Shown here one piece after another: positions 1-6,942 of a stretch of 15,112 nucleotides of DNA. Source of the stretch: an uncultured Collinsella sp. (GTDB taxonomy: Bacteria > Actinomycetota > Coriobacteriia > Coriobacteriales > Coriobacteriaceae); the NCBI GenBank assembly GCA_900549355.1, contig UROA01000030.1, positions 1 to 15,112 on the forward strand, read 5' to 3'. Position 1 is the stretch's first letter. Each line of letters starts with the position of its first letter. Below the pieces are notes generated by a model. That model worked only from the letters and a program-made list of their open reading frames with translations. It searched no databases and was not told the origin of the DNA. Position numbers and translations under genes: made by a program.

Positions 1-835
1 CCCTGCGGTCGCTCTCCCCGCTGGAGTGCTCGGAGGGCGTCAGGCCGACCCACGCGGCGAACGAGCGGGCGTTCCTGAACCTGGAGAACTCGCCGGCCTC
101 GAACACGAGGTCGGCGGCGGTCGCGGTGTCGACGCCCTTGAGGCAGCGCAGGGAGTCGACCCTCCTCCTCCACCTGGGCTTGCGGGCCTCGGCCTCGACG
201 AGCCCCTCGAGCCTCGCCTTCTCCTCCGCCGCCCGCCTGACCGCGTCGACGTAGTAGGCGAGCACCTCCTCGTCGGCCCTCTCCGCGAACCTTATCGACT
301 CGATCCAGGACCAGTGGGCCCGGGTCCAGTTGCCCTTCCTGCGGCCGGTGGGCGTCCTCTCGTCGAAGACGAGCCCGTGCCTGAGCAGGAACTTGGAGAG
401 CCGCTGCTTCGAGCGCGAGAGGTCGTCCCTCGCGTCCTCGAGCGCCCTGGTCAGGTCGCGGGCGGCCTCGCACTCGTCGTCGGGGACCCACACCTCGACC
501 ACGTTGCCGACCGACAGCATGCGGGCGAGGAACTCGGCGTCGTTGCGGTCGTTCTTCCTGCGCCTGTCCGCGCTGGGCTTGATCATCTTCGAGACGGCGC
601 CGACCACGCAGTCGACCCCGAGGCCGGAGAGCCTCTTCTGCAGGTCGAACCCCGTGACCCCGGACTCGTACACGCACCTGGCCTTTGGGTCCACGGACCG
701 CACCCACCCCGCGACGGCGCCGGCGTCGTAGCCGAAGGTCGCGCAGCGCACCTCCCCGGTCATGACGTCGAGGGAGACTGCCTTTATCGAGCGGGCGTGG
801 ACGTCGAGTCCGACGAAGGTGGTAGTATCGAGCAT
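1..835 (-). CDS. IS110-family transposase (DEDD recombinase), 3' end beyond window
   Basis: Reading the minus strand from ATG at 835 gives an uninterrupted 278-residue partial protein. The N-terminus carries the RuvC-like DEDD signature of IS110 recombinases: D11 in GLDVH, E57 in YESGVTG, and D96 and D99 in KNDRNDAEFLARM. A charged helical linker with KQRLSKFLLRHG follows (about 143-154). The start of the C-terminal transposase domain is visible (about 233-278), with GVDTATAADLVFEAGEFSRF and AWVGLTPSEHSSG. The window edge removes the rest, so catalytic completeness of the C-terminal domain cannot be judged. GGAAGGGG lies just upstream of the ATG and supports this start. The gene is richer in G+C and in AGG arginine codons than the host genes to its right, as expected for acquired DNA. 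IS110 enzymes move a circular intermediate guided by an element-encoded bridge RNA. Confidence 0.93.
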   Translation of the reverse strand, partial: MLDTTTFVGLDVHARSIKAVSLDVMTGEVRCATFGYDAGAVAGWVRSVDPKARCVYESGVTGFDLQKRLSGLGVDCVVGAVSKMIKPSADRRRKNDRNDAEFLARMLSVGNVVEVWVPDDECEAARDLTRALEDARDDLSRSKQRLSKFLLRHGLVFDERTPTGRRKGNWTRAHWSWIESIRFAERADEEVLAYYVDAVRRAAEEKARLEGLVEAEARKPRWRRRVDSLRCLKGVDTATAADLVFEAGEFSRFRNARSFAAWVGLTPSEHSSGESDRR

Positions 836-968
836 GGGAGCCCCTTCCATGAATGCGGCGTGGCCGCCGCGGCTGAATTAGACACTCACCATTGTCGGCC
901 TAATCCGCGGTTTTTCATGCAGCAGGGGCTCTCAATGTTTTATGTCCTGCTCATATCGTCTCTGCCGG
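836..968 (-). ncRNA. candidate bridge-RNA region of the IS110 element
   Basis: In IS110-group elements the guide (bridge) RNA is encoded in the non-coding end upstream of the recombinase gene, which is this stretch. A clear hairpin is visible: CCGCGG at 867-872 pairs with CCGCGG at 905-910, and ATTAG at 877-881 pairs with CTAAT at 900-904. This leaves a four-base bulge (873-876) and an 18-base loop (882-899), a shape compatible with a guide loop. On the plus strand the same stem is followed by TTTTT (911-915) and could instead be a terminator. I could not assign target- or donor-binding loops, so the call rests on position and one hairpin. Confidence 0.3.
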
Positions 969-971
969 CAG

Positions 972-1080
972 TTAGGGACAGTTCCCAAGTGTCGGCACAT
1001 AAAGAACGTCCAACTGCCAAGTGCCACATCTGTCCCCTTTGCACCAAAATGGTGCAGATTAACCTGTCCCCAATGCACCA
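972..1080. repeat. cluster of GGGACAG-type palindromic repeats
   Basis: GGGACAG at 975-981 faces CTGTCCCC at 1030-1037, and the inner sides are also partly complementary (CCAAGTG near 984 and TGCCAAGTG near 1015), giving a degenerate hairpin. A second CTGTCCCC lies at 1064-1071. Between them TGCACCAAAATGGTGCA (1040-1056) is a perfect 7-bp stem with a 3-base loop. The 836-1147 stretch holds no gene I can support: it contains the IS end, this cluster, a small CGCGG/CCGCG palindrome (1088-1100) and the leader of the next gene. The same core recurs at 2947, 6155, 6836 and 15072. Confidence 0.7.
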
Positions 1081-1147
1081 AGCGTGCCGCGGGGGCCGCG
1101 TTGTGACACAATGGCGTTTGTTCGATTCGTTATGCGAAAGGCCAACT

Positions 1148-2368
1148 ATGGCAAATAAGAAAAAGAACCCTGCGCCCGAGCCGACGCCCGAGCAGCAGGC
1201 TCGCGCTGCCTCCAGCTCTCGCAAGAAGCAGCGCAAGACGTACGTGTCTAAGACCGTCAAGATCGTCCTGGTGGTCATCGGCGTGCTGGCGATGCTGCTT
1301 TCCGTCTCGGCGATGGCGTGCTCCGGCCTTATGTCGCAGGCCGAGGACACCTCGGGCTACAAGCTGACCGGCGGTGTTGCTGCAACTATCAACGGCACCA
1401 ACCTCACCGAGGACACCGTGACCAAGCAGATCATGAGCATGCGCACGTCCTACGGCTACACCAAGGATAAGGATTGGGCGCAGTATCTGGTTGACAACGA
1501 CCTCACGCCCAAGAAGTACCGCAAGCAACTCATCGACTCCTACACGCAGCAGATTCTGCTTCAACAGGCACAGAAGGAGAACGGCGTGACGGTGTCGGAC
1601 GAGGAGGTCGAGAAGGCATGGAAGGACGCGTGCAAGAGCGCGGGCGGCGCCAAGGCCTTTAAGAAGACCCTCAAGACCTACGGCTATACCGAGGACACCT
1701 ACAAGGACTCACTCAAGGAGAGTCTGGCGCAGCAGAAACTCAAGGATGCCGCCGCGCCCACGAGCAAGCCCAAGGACAGCGAGATTGTCGATTACATCAA
1801 CGAAAACCTGTCCAGCTACAACGACGCCCGCCGCTCGTCGAACATCCTGATCAAGGTTGATTCTGACGCTTCCGACGAGGACAAGGCTGCCGCCAAGGCC
1901 AAGGCGCAGGAGTGCCTGGACAAGATCAACTCCGGTGAGCTGAGCTTTGAGGACGCCGTTGAGCAGTACTCCGAGGACACCGGTTCCAAGGAGAAGAAGG
2001 GCGATGTGGGCTGGGATAAGCTCACCACTTTCGTCGACAGCTACCAGACGGCGCTCGAGGGACTCAACAAGGGCGACGTGAGCGAAGTCGTCGAGTCGAC
2101 CTATGGCTACCACATCATCAAGTGCACCGACTACTTCCATGTCGATAATCAGGTTGATGACATCAACCAGGTGCCCAAGGACATCAAAAAGTACGTCTCC
2201 AACGTGGTGAAGACGCAAGCGGCCAGCACCGCGTACAGCGAGTGGCTGGAGCAGTACAAGAAGGATGCCGACATCACCGTCAACCCCATGCCCAAGGACG
2301 TACCCTATAACGTGAGTCTGAAGGGCGTCACCAAGAGTTCGACCGACGATTCGTCGAAGACTGAGTAA
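1148..2368 (+). CDS. membrane-anchored PrsA/SurA-like peptidyl-prolyl cis-trans isomerase
   Basis: A 406-residue foldase-type protein. A lysine-rich cytoplasmic tail (1-34) precedes one hydrophobic segment (about 35-57). The segment ends in SAMAC (Cys58), which is a poor lipobox because the residue three before the Cys is Ala, not Leu/Val/Ile. The protein is therefore either a signal-anchored protein or an atypical lipoprotein. A SurA-N-like helical region (about 75-205) is followed by a parvulin (PpiC-type) rotamase domain at about 228-330, with the typical ILIKVD, FEDAVEQYSEDTGS, GDVGW and STYGYHIIKCTDY blocks. A helical C-terminal segment returns to the chaperone lobe. The family catalyses proline isomerisation and assists folding of exported proteins outside the membrane. 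The frame is open far upstream, antisense to the IS, but GAAAGG at 1136-1141 sits 6 bases before this ATG and homology begins here. YqeY follows closely. Confidence 0.9.
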   Translation: MANKKKNPAPEPTPEQQARAASSSRKKQRKTYVSKTVKIVLVVIGVLAMLLSVSAMACSGLMSQAEDTSGYKLTGGVAATINGTNLTEDTVTKQIMSMRTSYGYTKDKDWAQYLVDNDLTPKKYRKQLIDSYTQQILLQQAQKENGVTVSDEEVEKAWKDACKSAGGAKAFKKTLKTYGYTEDTYKDSLKESLAQQKLKDAAAPTSKPKDSEIVDYINENLSSYNDARRSSNILIKVDSDASDEDKAAAKAKAQECLDKINSGELSFEDAVEQYSEDTGSKEKKGDVGWDKLTTFVDSYQTALEGLNKGDVSEVVESTYGYHIIKCTDYFHVDNQVDDINQVPKDIKKYVSNVVKTQAASTAYSEWLEQYKKDADITVNPMPKDVPYNVSLKGVTKSSTDDSSKTE

Positions 2369-2422
2369 CCATGGGGCGGTGCTCGCGTGAGTGCCGCCCA
2401 CGCTATTAGAGAGGATTTGCAG

Positions 2423-2866
2423 ATGACCAACGAAGAGCTGCAGAAAGAAATGATCGCGGCCATGAAGGCCAAGGACAAGGTTCGCCTGTCCATCATTCGC
2501 CAGGTCAAGGCCGAGGTGAAGAATATCGAGGTTAACGAGCGCCGCGATGTGACCGAGGAAGACGTCAACAGCATGATCAAGCGTCTGATCAAGCAGACGA
2601 GCGAGACACTGGAGATGTCCATCAAGGCCGGCACCGACCAGGAGCGTACCGACAACCTGACCGAGCAGGTCAAGATTCTGGAGAGCCTGCTGCCCGCGCA
2701 GGTTTCGGGCGAGGAGCTCGAGGCCCTGATCGAGCAGGTCATCGCCGAGCTGGGCGCTACTTCCAAGAAGCAGATGGGCCAGGTCATGGGAGCACTCGGC
2801 AAGGCCACCGGCGGCAACTTCGATAAGCCTGCCGCGGCAAAGATCGTCGGAGCAAAGCTGGCTTAA
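2423..2866 (+). CDS. yqeY: GatB/YqeY domain protein
   Basis: A 147-residue protein, the normal size for stand-alone YqeY proteins. The helical N-terminal part has MTNEELQKEMIAAMKAKDKV and a conserved LSIIRQVKAEVKNIEV block. The C-terminal part (about 90-147) has LLPAQVSGEELEALIEQVI and the GatB-tail-like motif KKQMGQVMGALGKATGGNFD. The fold matches the tail domain of the GatB subunit of tRNA-dependent amidotransferase, which suggests tRNA contact, but the cellular role of free YqeY is not established. The ATG at 2423 is chosen because AGAGAGGA lies 7 bases upstream; an in-frame GTG at 2387 lacks such a site. The gene sits 54 bases after the isomerase and ahead of a strong terminator, so the two are probably co-transcribed. 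Confidence 0.9.
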   Translation: MTNEELQKEMIAAMKAKDKVRLSIIRQVKAEVKNIEVNERRDVTEEDVNSMIKRLIKQTSETLEMSIKAGTDQERTDNLTEQVKILESLLPAQVSGEELEALIEQVIAELGATSKKQMGQVMGALGKATGGNFDKPAAAKIVGAKLA

Positions 2867-2892
2867 GGGCCGAGCGGTACATAGTTGATGTT

Positions 2893-2927
2893 AAGGGGAC
2901 GTGACCATTGCGGTCGCGCCCCTTTTT
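2893..2927 (+). terminator. intrinsic terminator after yqeY
   Basis: GGGG-A-CGTGACC (2895-2906) pairs with GGTCGCG-CCCC (2912-2922), with a single bulged A and one G-U pair, around a 5-base loop. TTTTT follows at 2923-2927. It closes the isomerase-yqeY transcript. Confidence 0.85.
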
Positions 2928-2942
2928 GCTGGGCTGGGCAAT

Positions 2943-3005
2943 CATTGGGGACGGGCTTAAATGAGTGCCCAATGAGCGGGTACTCATTTAAGCCCGTCCC
3001 CAATG
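2943..3005. repeat. palindromic element with perfect 24-bp arms
   Basis: Arms 2943-2966 and 2982-3005 are perfect reverse complements, each containing GGGGACGGGCTTAAATGAGT, around a 15-base loop (2967-2981). It lies between the yqeY terminator and the promoter region of the ABC operon. It has no U-tract and is not needed for termination. A related half-element (ATTGGGGACAGACTTAAATG) lies at 15069-15088, so this is a dispersed intergenic repeat. Confidence 0.85.
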
Positions 3006-3072
3006 AGTGGGTTAAAGGTTGCGGGTTCTTTACGGGAATGTAGTGTGGGCTGCGGAAACGCGGTTCTTTCCG

Positions 3073-3078
3073 TACAAT
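3073..3078 (+). promoter_or_regulatory. possible -10 element of the first ABC operon
   Basis: TACAAT within CGTACAATAG lies 36 bases before the ATPase start. No convincing -35 box sits 16-18 bases upstream. The call rests on the -10 match and on the same GTACAAT word preceding three other genes here (11261, and on the minus strand 13697 and 15034). Confidence 0.4.
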
Positions 3079-3113
3079 AGTTCAACTCGTGTAAACGCAG
3101 GGAAGGGACATTC

Positions 3114-3845
3114 ATGGCAGACATGATCGAGATCAAGCATCTCAACAAGTACTTTGGCGACCTGCATGTGCTCAAAGATATCAATCTCACCGTCAAGCGC
3201 GGCGAGAAGCTCGTAATGATCGGGCCTTCCGGCTCGGGTAAGTCGACGCTCATCCGTTGCGTCGATTATCTGGAGGAGCCCACGTCGGGCGAGGTCGTCA
3301 TCGACGGTACGCCGCTCACCAAAAAGAATCACCTGGAGATGGCTCGCAAGTATAGTTCCATGGTGTTTCAGCAGTTCAACCTGTATCCCAACATGACGGT
3401 GCTCGGCAACCTGACGCTCGCGCCCATCAAGCTGCAAAAGAAGAGCAAGGAGGAGGCGACCGAGATCGCCATCGCCGCTCTCAAGCGCGTTGGCATGGCG
3501 CATAAGGCCGGCGAGTATCCGCAGAATCTCTCGGGCGGTCAGCAGCAGCGCATCGCCATCGCCCGTGCCCTGTGCACCAAGCAGCCCATCATTCTGTTTG
3601 ACGAGCCGACCTCGGCGCTCGACCCCGAGATGGTCCAGGAGGTTCTGGACGTTATGATTGAGCTCGCGCAGGAGGACATCACCATGATCTGCGTGACGCA
3701 CGAGATGGGCTTTGCGCGCCAGGTGGCCGACCGCGTCATCTTTATGGAGGACGGCCGCATCCTGGAGGAGGGCACGCCCGAGCACTTCTTCGATAACCCC
3801 GAGAACCCGCGCTGCCGCGAGTTCCTGTCCAAGATTCTGCACTAG
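3114..3845 (+). CDS. polar amino acid ABC transporter ATP-binding protein (GlnQ-like)
   Basis: A 243-residue ATPase subunit energising amino acid import from the cytoplasmic face. All catalytic elements are intact: Walker A GPSGSGKST (37-45), Q-loop VFQQFNLYP (around Gln86), signature LSGGQQQR (139-146), Walker B IILFDE (159-164), D-loop SALD and switch His196 in VTHEMGF. The pattern of PTSALDPEMVQEVL and THEMGFARQVADRVIFM is typical of the GlnQ/HisP/ArtP group. AGGGAAGGGA at 3099-3108 precedes the ATG by five bases. It opens a four-gene operon with a binding protein and two permeases immediately downstream. The amino acid carried cannot be read from the ATPase. Confidence 0.95.
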   Translation: MADMIEIKHLNKYFGDLHVLKDINLTVKRGEKLVMIGPSGSGKSTLIRCVDYLEEPTSGEVVIDGTPLTKKNHLEMARKYSSMVFQQFNLYPNMTVLGNLTLAPIKLQKKSKEEATEIAIAALKRVGMAHKAGEYPQNLSGGQQQRIAIARALCTKQPIILFDEPTSALDPEMVQEVLDVMIELAQEDITMICVTHEMGFARQVADRVIFMEDGRILEEGTPEHFFDNPENPRCREFLSKILH

Positions 3846-3853
3846 GCGCGGTG

Positions 3854-4729
3854 ATGGACATGACGGATATGACGAGGACGGCCGTGTCGCGCCGTCACTT
3901 TTTGCAGCTGGCGGGCGCCGGCATGCTCGCGCTGACGGGGGTCGCGCTTACCGGTTGCGGCAACTCCACCAGCGGCGAGGGTTCCGACAAGGGGTCCAAG
4001 CTTGCGGCCATTAAGTCGCGTGGCCATCTGAATGCCGGCGTTAAGAAGGACGTTCCCGGCTACGGCTACTACGACACCGCCAAGGGCAGCTTTGAGGGCA
4101 TGGAAGTCGATTTGTGCTACCAGATCGCCGCTGCCGTCTTTGGCGTGAGCTACAAGGAGGCTCGCGCTCAGGAGCTTGTCGAGTTTACCGACGTAACGCC
4201 CAAGACGCGCGGCCCGCTGATCGATAACGGCCAACTTGACGTGGTCGCGGCGACCTACACCATCACCGACGAGCGCAAGAAGAGCTGGGATTTCTCGACG
4301 CCGTACCGCACCGACTACGTGGGACTCATGGTCAAGAAGCGTTCGGGCTTTACCTCGATTGAGGACCTGGACGGCAAGGTCATTGGCGTGAGCCAGGGTG
4401 CCACCACGCAGGGCCTGATCGAGCAGATGATCAAGGACAACGGCTTTAGCTGCAAGCCCGAGTTTAGGGCCTTTAGCGGCTACCCCATCATCAAGAGTTC
4501 GCTCGACGCCGGCAATATCGACGTCTTTGCCATGGACCGCTCCACGCTGGCCGGTTACATGAACGAGACCGTTGAGCTGCTGCAGCCCGAGGTCAAGTTT
4601 GGTGAGCAGGGCTACGGCGTGGCGACCAAGAAGGGCTGCGACCTTTCGGCCGTGGTCGATCAGGTGATTTGCGATCGCCTGGCCGACGGCTGGCTCGACC
4701 AAGAGGTCAAGACCTGGGGTCTTGTATAG
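3854..4729 (+). CDS. amino acid ABC transporter substrate-binding lipoprotein (Tat-exported)
   Basis: A 291-residue solute-binding protein of the bacterial type 3 (PF00497-like) family. The N-terminus has a twin-arginine motif SRRHFLQ (Arg13, Arg14), a hydrophobic core and lipobox LTGC (Cys35), so the protein should be folded before export by Tat and then lipid-anchored outside. The mature part shows the expected order: GHLNAGVKKDVPGYGYYD, FEGMEVDLC, the KTRGPLIDNGQLDVVAATYT core and TITDERKKSWDFSTPY, then the second lobe from about residue 165. The TITDER and DFSTPY pattern is common in glutamate/glutamine-type binding proteins, but the ligand is not proven. It starts 8 bases after the ATPase stop without a clear ribosome binding site, so translational coupling is likely. 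GTG at 3851 and ATG at 3860 are alternative starts. Confidence 0.93.
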   Translation: MDMTDMTRTAVSRRHFLQLAGAGMLALTGVALTGCGNSTSGEGSDKGSKLAAIKSRGHLNAGVKKDVPGYGYYDTAKGSFEGMEVDLCYQIAAAVFGVSYKEARAQELVEFTDVTPKTRGPLIDNGQLDVVAATYTITDERKKSWDFSTPYRTDYVGLMVKKRSGFTSIEDLDGKVIGVSQGATTQGLIEQMIKDNGFSCKPEFRAFSGYPIIKSSLDAGNIDVFAMDRSTLAGYMNETVELLQPEVKFGEQGYGVATKKGCDLSAVVDQVICDRLADGWLDQEVKTWGLV

Positions 4730-4754
4730 GCGCATCGTCCAAGGAAGGAATCAA

Positions 4755-5501
4755 ATGCTCGAAGGATTATTTGACGCCGACCGTTGGTCGACGACATTCC
4801 AAAACATGGGGCCCTTCTGGGAGGGCTTTGGCGTGACGCTGCAGGTGGTCGTTGCCGGCCTGCTGCTGTCGCTGGTGCTGGGCACGCTGCTGGGCGTGTT
4901 CTCTACCACTCGTTCGCGCGTGCTGCGCGCCATAAGCCGCGTGTACGTGGAGTTTTACCAGAACACCCCGTTGCCCGTACAGGTGCTCTTTATGTACATG
5001 GCCGGTCCGCAGTTTTTGCAGGCCATAACCGGTGCCGACCAGCCGGTGCGCATCGCTCCGTTCGTGCTGGGCTTCTTGGGTGTGGGCCTGTATCACGCAG
5101 CCTACATTTCGGAGGTCATCCGCACTGGTATCGAGGCGGTTCCGCGCGGTCAGATGGAGGCGGCCCAGAGCCAGGGCTTCACCCGTGCGCAGGCGTACTG
5201 GTACATCGTGCTGCCCCAGACATTCAAGATCATTCTGCCGCCGCTGTGTAACCAGGCGCTCAACCTGGTCAAGAACACGTCGGTGCTGGCACTTGTGGCC
5301 GGCGGCGACCTTATGTACCGTTCCGACAACTTCGTGAGTCTGTACGGTTACCTGCAGGGATACATCGTCTGCTGCCTTATGTACTTCATCATCTGCTTTC
5401 CGCTCGCCATGCTGGTGCAGTGGCTCGAGCGCCGCTCCAAGGAGCGTCCGCGCGGCGTGAGCCTGGCCGAGCTGGGGCTCGACAACGTAGAGGAGGCCTA
5501 G
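4755..5501 (+). CDS. amino acid ABC transporter permease (first of two)
   Basis: A 248-residue HisM/GlnP-type inner-membrane subunit. Hydrophobic segments are visible at about 28-48, 71-93, 101-120 and 200-222. The cytoplasmic EAA loop that docks on the ATPase begins EAAQSQGFTRAQAYW (about 136) and ends VLPQTF. The N-terminal half carries YVEFYQNTPLPVQ, the position of the family's RGTP motif, with Gln-Asn in place of Arg-Gly. The ATG at 4755 is preceded by AAGGAAGGAA (4741-4750); an upstream in-frame start at 4722 would overlap the binding-protein gene and lacks a site. The C-terminal tail after about residue 225 is charged and cytoplasmic. It should pair with the next gene as a heterodimer. 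Confidence 0.93.
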   Translation: MLEGLFDADRWSTTFQNMGPFWEGFGVTLQVVVAGLLLSLVLGTLLGVFSTTRSRVLRAISRVYVEFYQNTPLPVQVLFMYMAGPQFLQAITGADQPVRIAPFVLGFLGVGLYHAAYISEVIRTGIEAVPRGQMEAAQSQGFTRAQAYWYIVLPQTFKIILPPLCNQALNLVKNTSVLALVAGGDLMYRSDNFVSLYGYLQGYIVCCLMYFIICFPLAMLVQWLERRSKERPRGVSLAELGLDNVEEA

Positions 5502-5504
5502 CGC

Positions 5505-6143
5505 ATGGAAATCTTCAACGCGACCAACCTGCTCTACATTTGGGGCGGCTTTGTTAAGACGATCGAGATCTCGGCGCTGTCGATCTTTTTCTCGCTCATC
5601 TTTGGCACGGTGCTGGCGCTCGTTAAAAGCTATGCGCCCCGCCCGTTCCGTATTTTGGTGAGCGCCTATATCGAACTGTTCCGCTGTACGCCGAACCTAC
5701 TGTGGATCCTGTTTATCTACTTTACGGTGCAGGGTTTGGACATTGTGATTTCGACCATCGCCTTTACGCTGTTTACCAGCGCTGTTATGGCCGAGATTGT
5801 GCGCGGCGGCCTCAACTCGATTCCGCGCGGCCAGTTTGAGGCAGCGCAGAGCCAGGGCTTCGGCTTCTTTGCCACCATGCGCTACATCATTCTGCCGCAG
5901 ACGTTTAAGACGATCATTCCGGCGCTGTTTAGCCAGTGCACGACCGTCATCAAGGACAGCTCGTATCTTTCGGGCATTAACGTGGCCGAGCTCATGTACA
6001 CGGCAAACGTCGTGATGGCCCACGCGATCGACCTGTCGCAGGTGCTTATGCTCTACGGCCTGGTGTTTGCGATGTACTTTGTACTCAACTTTGGTATCTC
6101 GCTGCTGGTCCGCGCATATCAGAGGCGAATGGTGGCAGCGTAG
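5505..6143 (+). CDS. amino acid ABC transporter permease (second of two)
   Basis: A 212-residue permease paralogous to the preceding one, with hydrophobic spans at about 20-40, 62-85 and 178-202 and the EAA loop beginning EAAQSQGFGFFATMRY (about 112) and ending ILPQTF. YIELFRCTPNLLW occupies the RGTP-motif position. It starts three bases after the upstream stop; its ribosome site AGAGGAGG (5489-5496) lies inside the end of the previous gene, which suggests tight coupling and equal subunit dosage. The pair of non-identical permeases indicates a heterodimeric channel, unlike the single-permease importer at 8687-10957. It ends just ahead of a palindromic repeat. Confidence 0.93.
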   Translation: MEIFNATNLLYIWGGFVKTIEISALSIFFSLIFGTVLALVKSYAPRPFRILVSAYIELFRCTPNLLWILFIYFTVQGLDIVISTIAFTLFTSAVMAEIVRGGLNSIPRGQFEAAQSQGFGFFATMRYIILPQTFKTIIPALFSQCTTVIKDSSYLSGINVAELMYTANVVMAHAIDLSQVLMLYGLVFAMYFVLNFGISLLVRAYQRRMVAA

Positions 6144-6144
6144 A

Positions 6145-6175
6145 ATGTGGCAAAGGGACAGCCCCTTTGTCACAT
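6145..6175. repeat. GGGACAG-core palindrome between permease and kinase genes
   Basis: ATGTGGCAAAGGG (6145-6157) pairs with CCCTTTGTCACAT (6163-6175), with one G-T mismatch that would be a G-U pair in RNA, around the loop ACAGC. It starts two bases after the permease stop and ends directly in front of the kinase ribosome binding site (6176-6185). A hairpin in the mRNA could therefore influence kinase translation or 3' stability of the ABC message. Confidence 0.75.
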
Positions 6176-6191
6176 AGAGAAAGGAATCGCG

Positions 6192-6815
6192 ATGAGCGAT
6201 CTGGAGAATAAGAAGAGTCCTGTGGTCATTACCATCGCGCGCGACTTTGGCGCCGAGGGCCACGAGATTGGCCGCATGCTTGCCGACGAGTTGGGGATTC
6301 CGCTGTACGATAACGAGCTGCTGGTACGTGCGTCGCTGCGCGCGGGCGAGTCGCTCGATAAGATGGCCGCCTATGATGAGCGTCTGGCCGTGGAGAACAT
6401 GGCGTTTCTGCCCGACCGCTACGATGCGCGTTCGTACTCGGATAAGTTGTTCCAAAAGATGAGCCAGGTGATTTTGGATCTGGGCGAGACCGAGAGCTGC
6501 ATTATCGAAGGCCGCCTGTCCGATTATCTGCTTCGCAACAATCCCAACCACATTGCCGTGCTGGTGACCGCACCCTTTGAGGACCGTGTCGAGATTGTTC
6601 GCAAGAAGCGTGGCCTCAACAAAAAGAAGGGCGCCAAGCTGGTTAAGCAGCAGCAGAAGGCGCGCGAGGCGTTCTATAAGCGCTACAGTGCCGGAAAGTG
6701 GAAGATGACGAGTGGCAAGGATATCGTCGTCAACCGCGCCAAGCTGGGCCGCGAAGGCTGCAAGGACGTCATCGCCGCGGCCTACCGCTACAAGGTGGCG
6801 CAGCTCGAAGCTTAA
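6192..6815 (+). CDS. cytidylate kinase-like family protein
   Basis: A 207-residue protein resembling the cytidylate kinase-like (Cytidylate_kin2, PF13189-type) family, which has the nucleoside monophosphate kinase fold. The N-terminal strand and modified P-loop read VVITIARDFGAEGHEIGRML (11-30); many relatives have a GSGG-type loop here, so FGAEGHE is a variant. ADELGIPLYDNELL follows, as in the family. SCIIEGRLSDYLLR (102-115) and HIAVLVTAPFEDRVEIV (120-136) match the later core strands and the LID approach, followed by a Lys-rich segment (137-157). The real substrate is unknown; CMP kinase activity is not assured. The ATG at 6192 is preceded by AGAGAAAGGA six bases upstream; an in-frame GTG at 6147 lies inside the palindrome and is rejected. 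It may be read from the ABC operon promoter. Confidence 0.82.
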   Translation: MSDLENKKSPVVITIARDFGAEGHEIGRMLADELGIPLYDNELLVRASLRAGESLDKMAAYDERLAVENMAFLPDRYDARSYSDKLFQKMSQVILDLGETESCIIEGRLSDYLLRNNPNHIAVLVTAPFEDRVEIVRKKRGLNKKKGAKLVKQQQKAREAFYKRYSAGKWKMTSGKDIVVNRAKLGREGCKDVIAAAYRYKVAQLEA

Positions 6816-6819
6816 CCGA

Positions 6820-6863
6820 CCAAAACCACCACAAAGGGGACAGGCACCTTTGTGGTGGTTTGG
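6820..6863. repeat. GGGGACAG-core palindrome after the kinase gene
   Basis: AAACCACCACAAAGG (6823-6837) and CCTTTGTGGTGGTTT (6847-6861) are perfect 15-bp arms around GGACAGGCA, and the pairing extends outward past one unpaired A. It lies four bases after the kinase stop and has no U-tract. The CAAAGGGGACAG inner part matches the palindrome at 6145 and the repeat near 1030 on the other strand, so it belongs to the same dispersed family. Confidence 0.8.
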
Positions 6864-6876
6864 GCGGCCGGCATAG

Positions 6877-6914
6877 AAAAAGTCCCCGCCGGGCGTGTGC
6901 TCGACGGGGACTTT
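6877..6914 (-). terminator. intrinsic terminator for the chimeric minus-strand gene
   Basis: AAAGTCCCCG (6879-6888) pairs with CGGGGACTTT (6905-6914). Read on the minus strand the stem is followed by TTTTT (6881-6877). It ends transcription from the gene at 6943-8376. The stem may also stop plus-strand transcripts, although the plus-side U-tract is only TTT. If the chimera arose by deletion, this terminator originally belonged to the glutamate synthase gene. Confidence 0.75.
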
Positions 6915-6942
6915 GCCGTTTGGTGGCTAGCGCTGTAGGTGA

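Larger units (their letters stand above)
1..968 (-). mobile_element. IS110-family insertion sequence, transposase-proximal end
   Basis: The element contains the transposase reading out of the window at position 1 plus the non-coding stretch in front of it. IS110 elements lack long terminal inverted repeats, so the outer end cannot be fixed from sequence alone. I place it at or before the first GGGACAG repeat (975), where the sequence changes to a host-type repeat cluster. Insertion next to such palindromes fits the family, since IS110 members such as IS621 are known to target REP-type repeats. The end at 968 is an estimate. Confidence 0.6.

Noticed and set aside
330..731. Plus-strand open frame inside the IS
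   Set aside because: It is the antisense shadow of the transposase, which has all DEDD residues on the minus strand.
26..1147. Long in-frame extension upstream of the isomerase start
   Set aside because: It is antisense to the IS110 transposase, is Pro/Arg/Gly-rich shadow coding, and the ATG at 1148 has a ribosome site and begins the family homology.
3024..3078. Imperfect direct repeat GGTTCTTT(A/C)CG in front of the ABC operon
   Set aside because: The match is about 8-10 bases at a 38-base spacing with differing flanks, so chance cannot be excluded.
6147..6191. GTG at 6147 as the kinase start
   Set aside because: It lies within the palindrome with no ribosome site, whereas ATG at 6192 has AGAGAAAGGA at ideal spacing.
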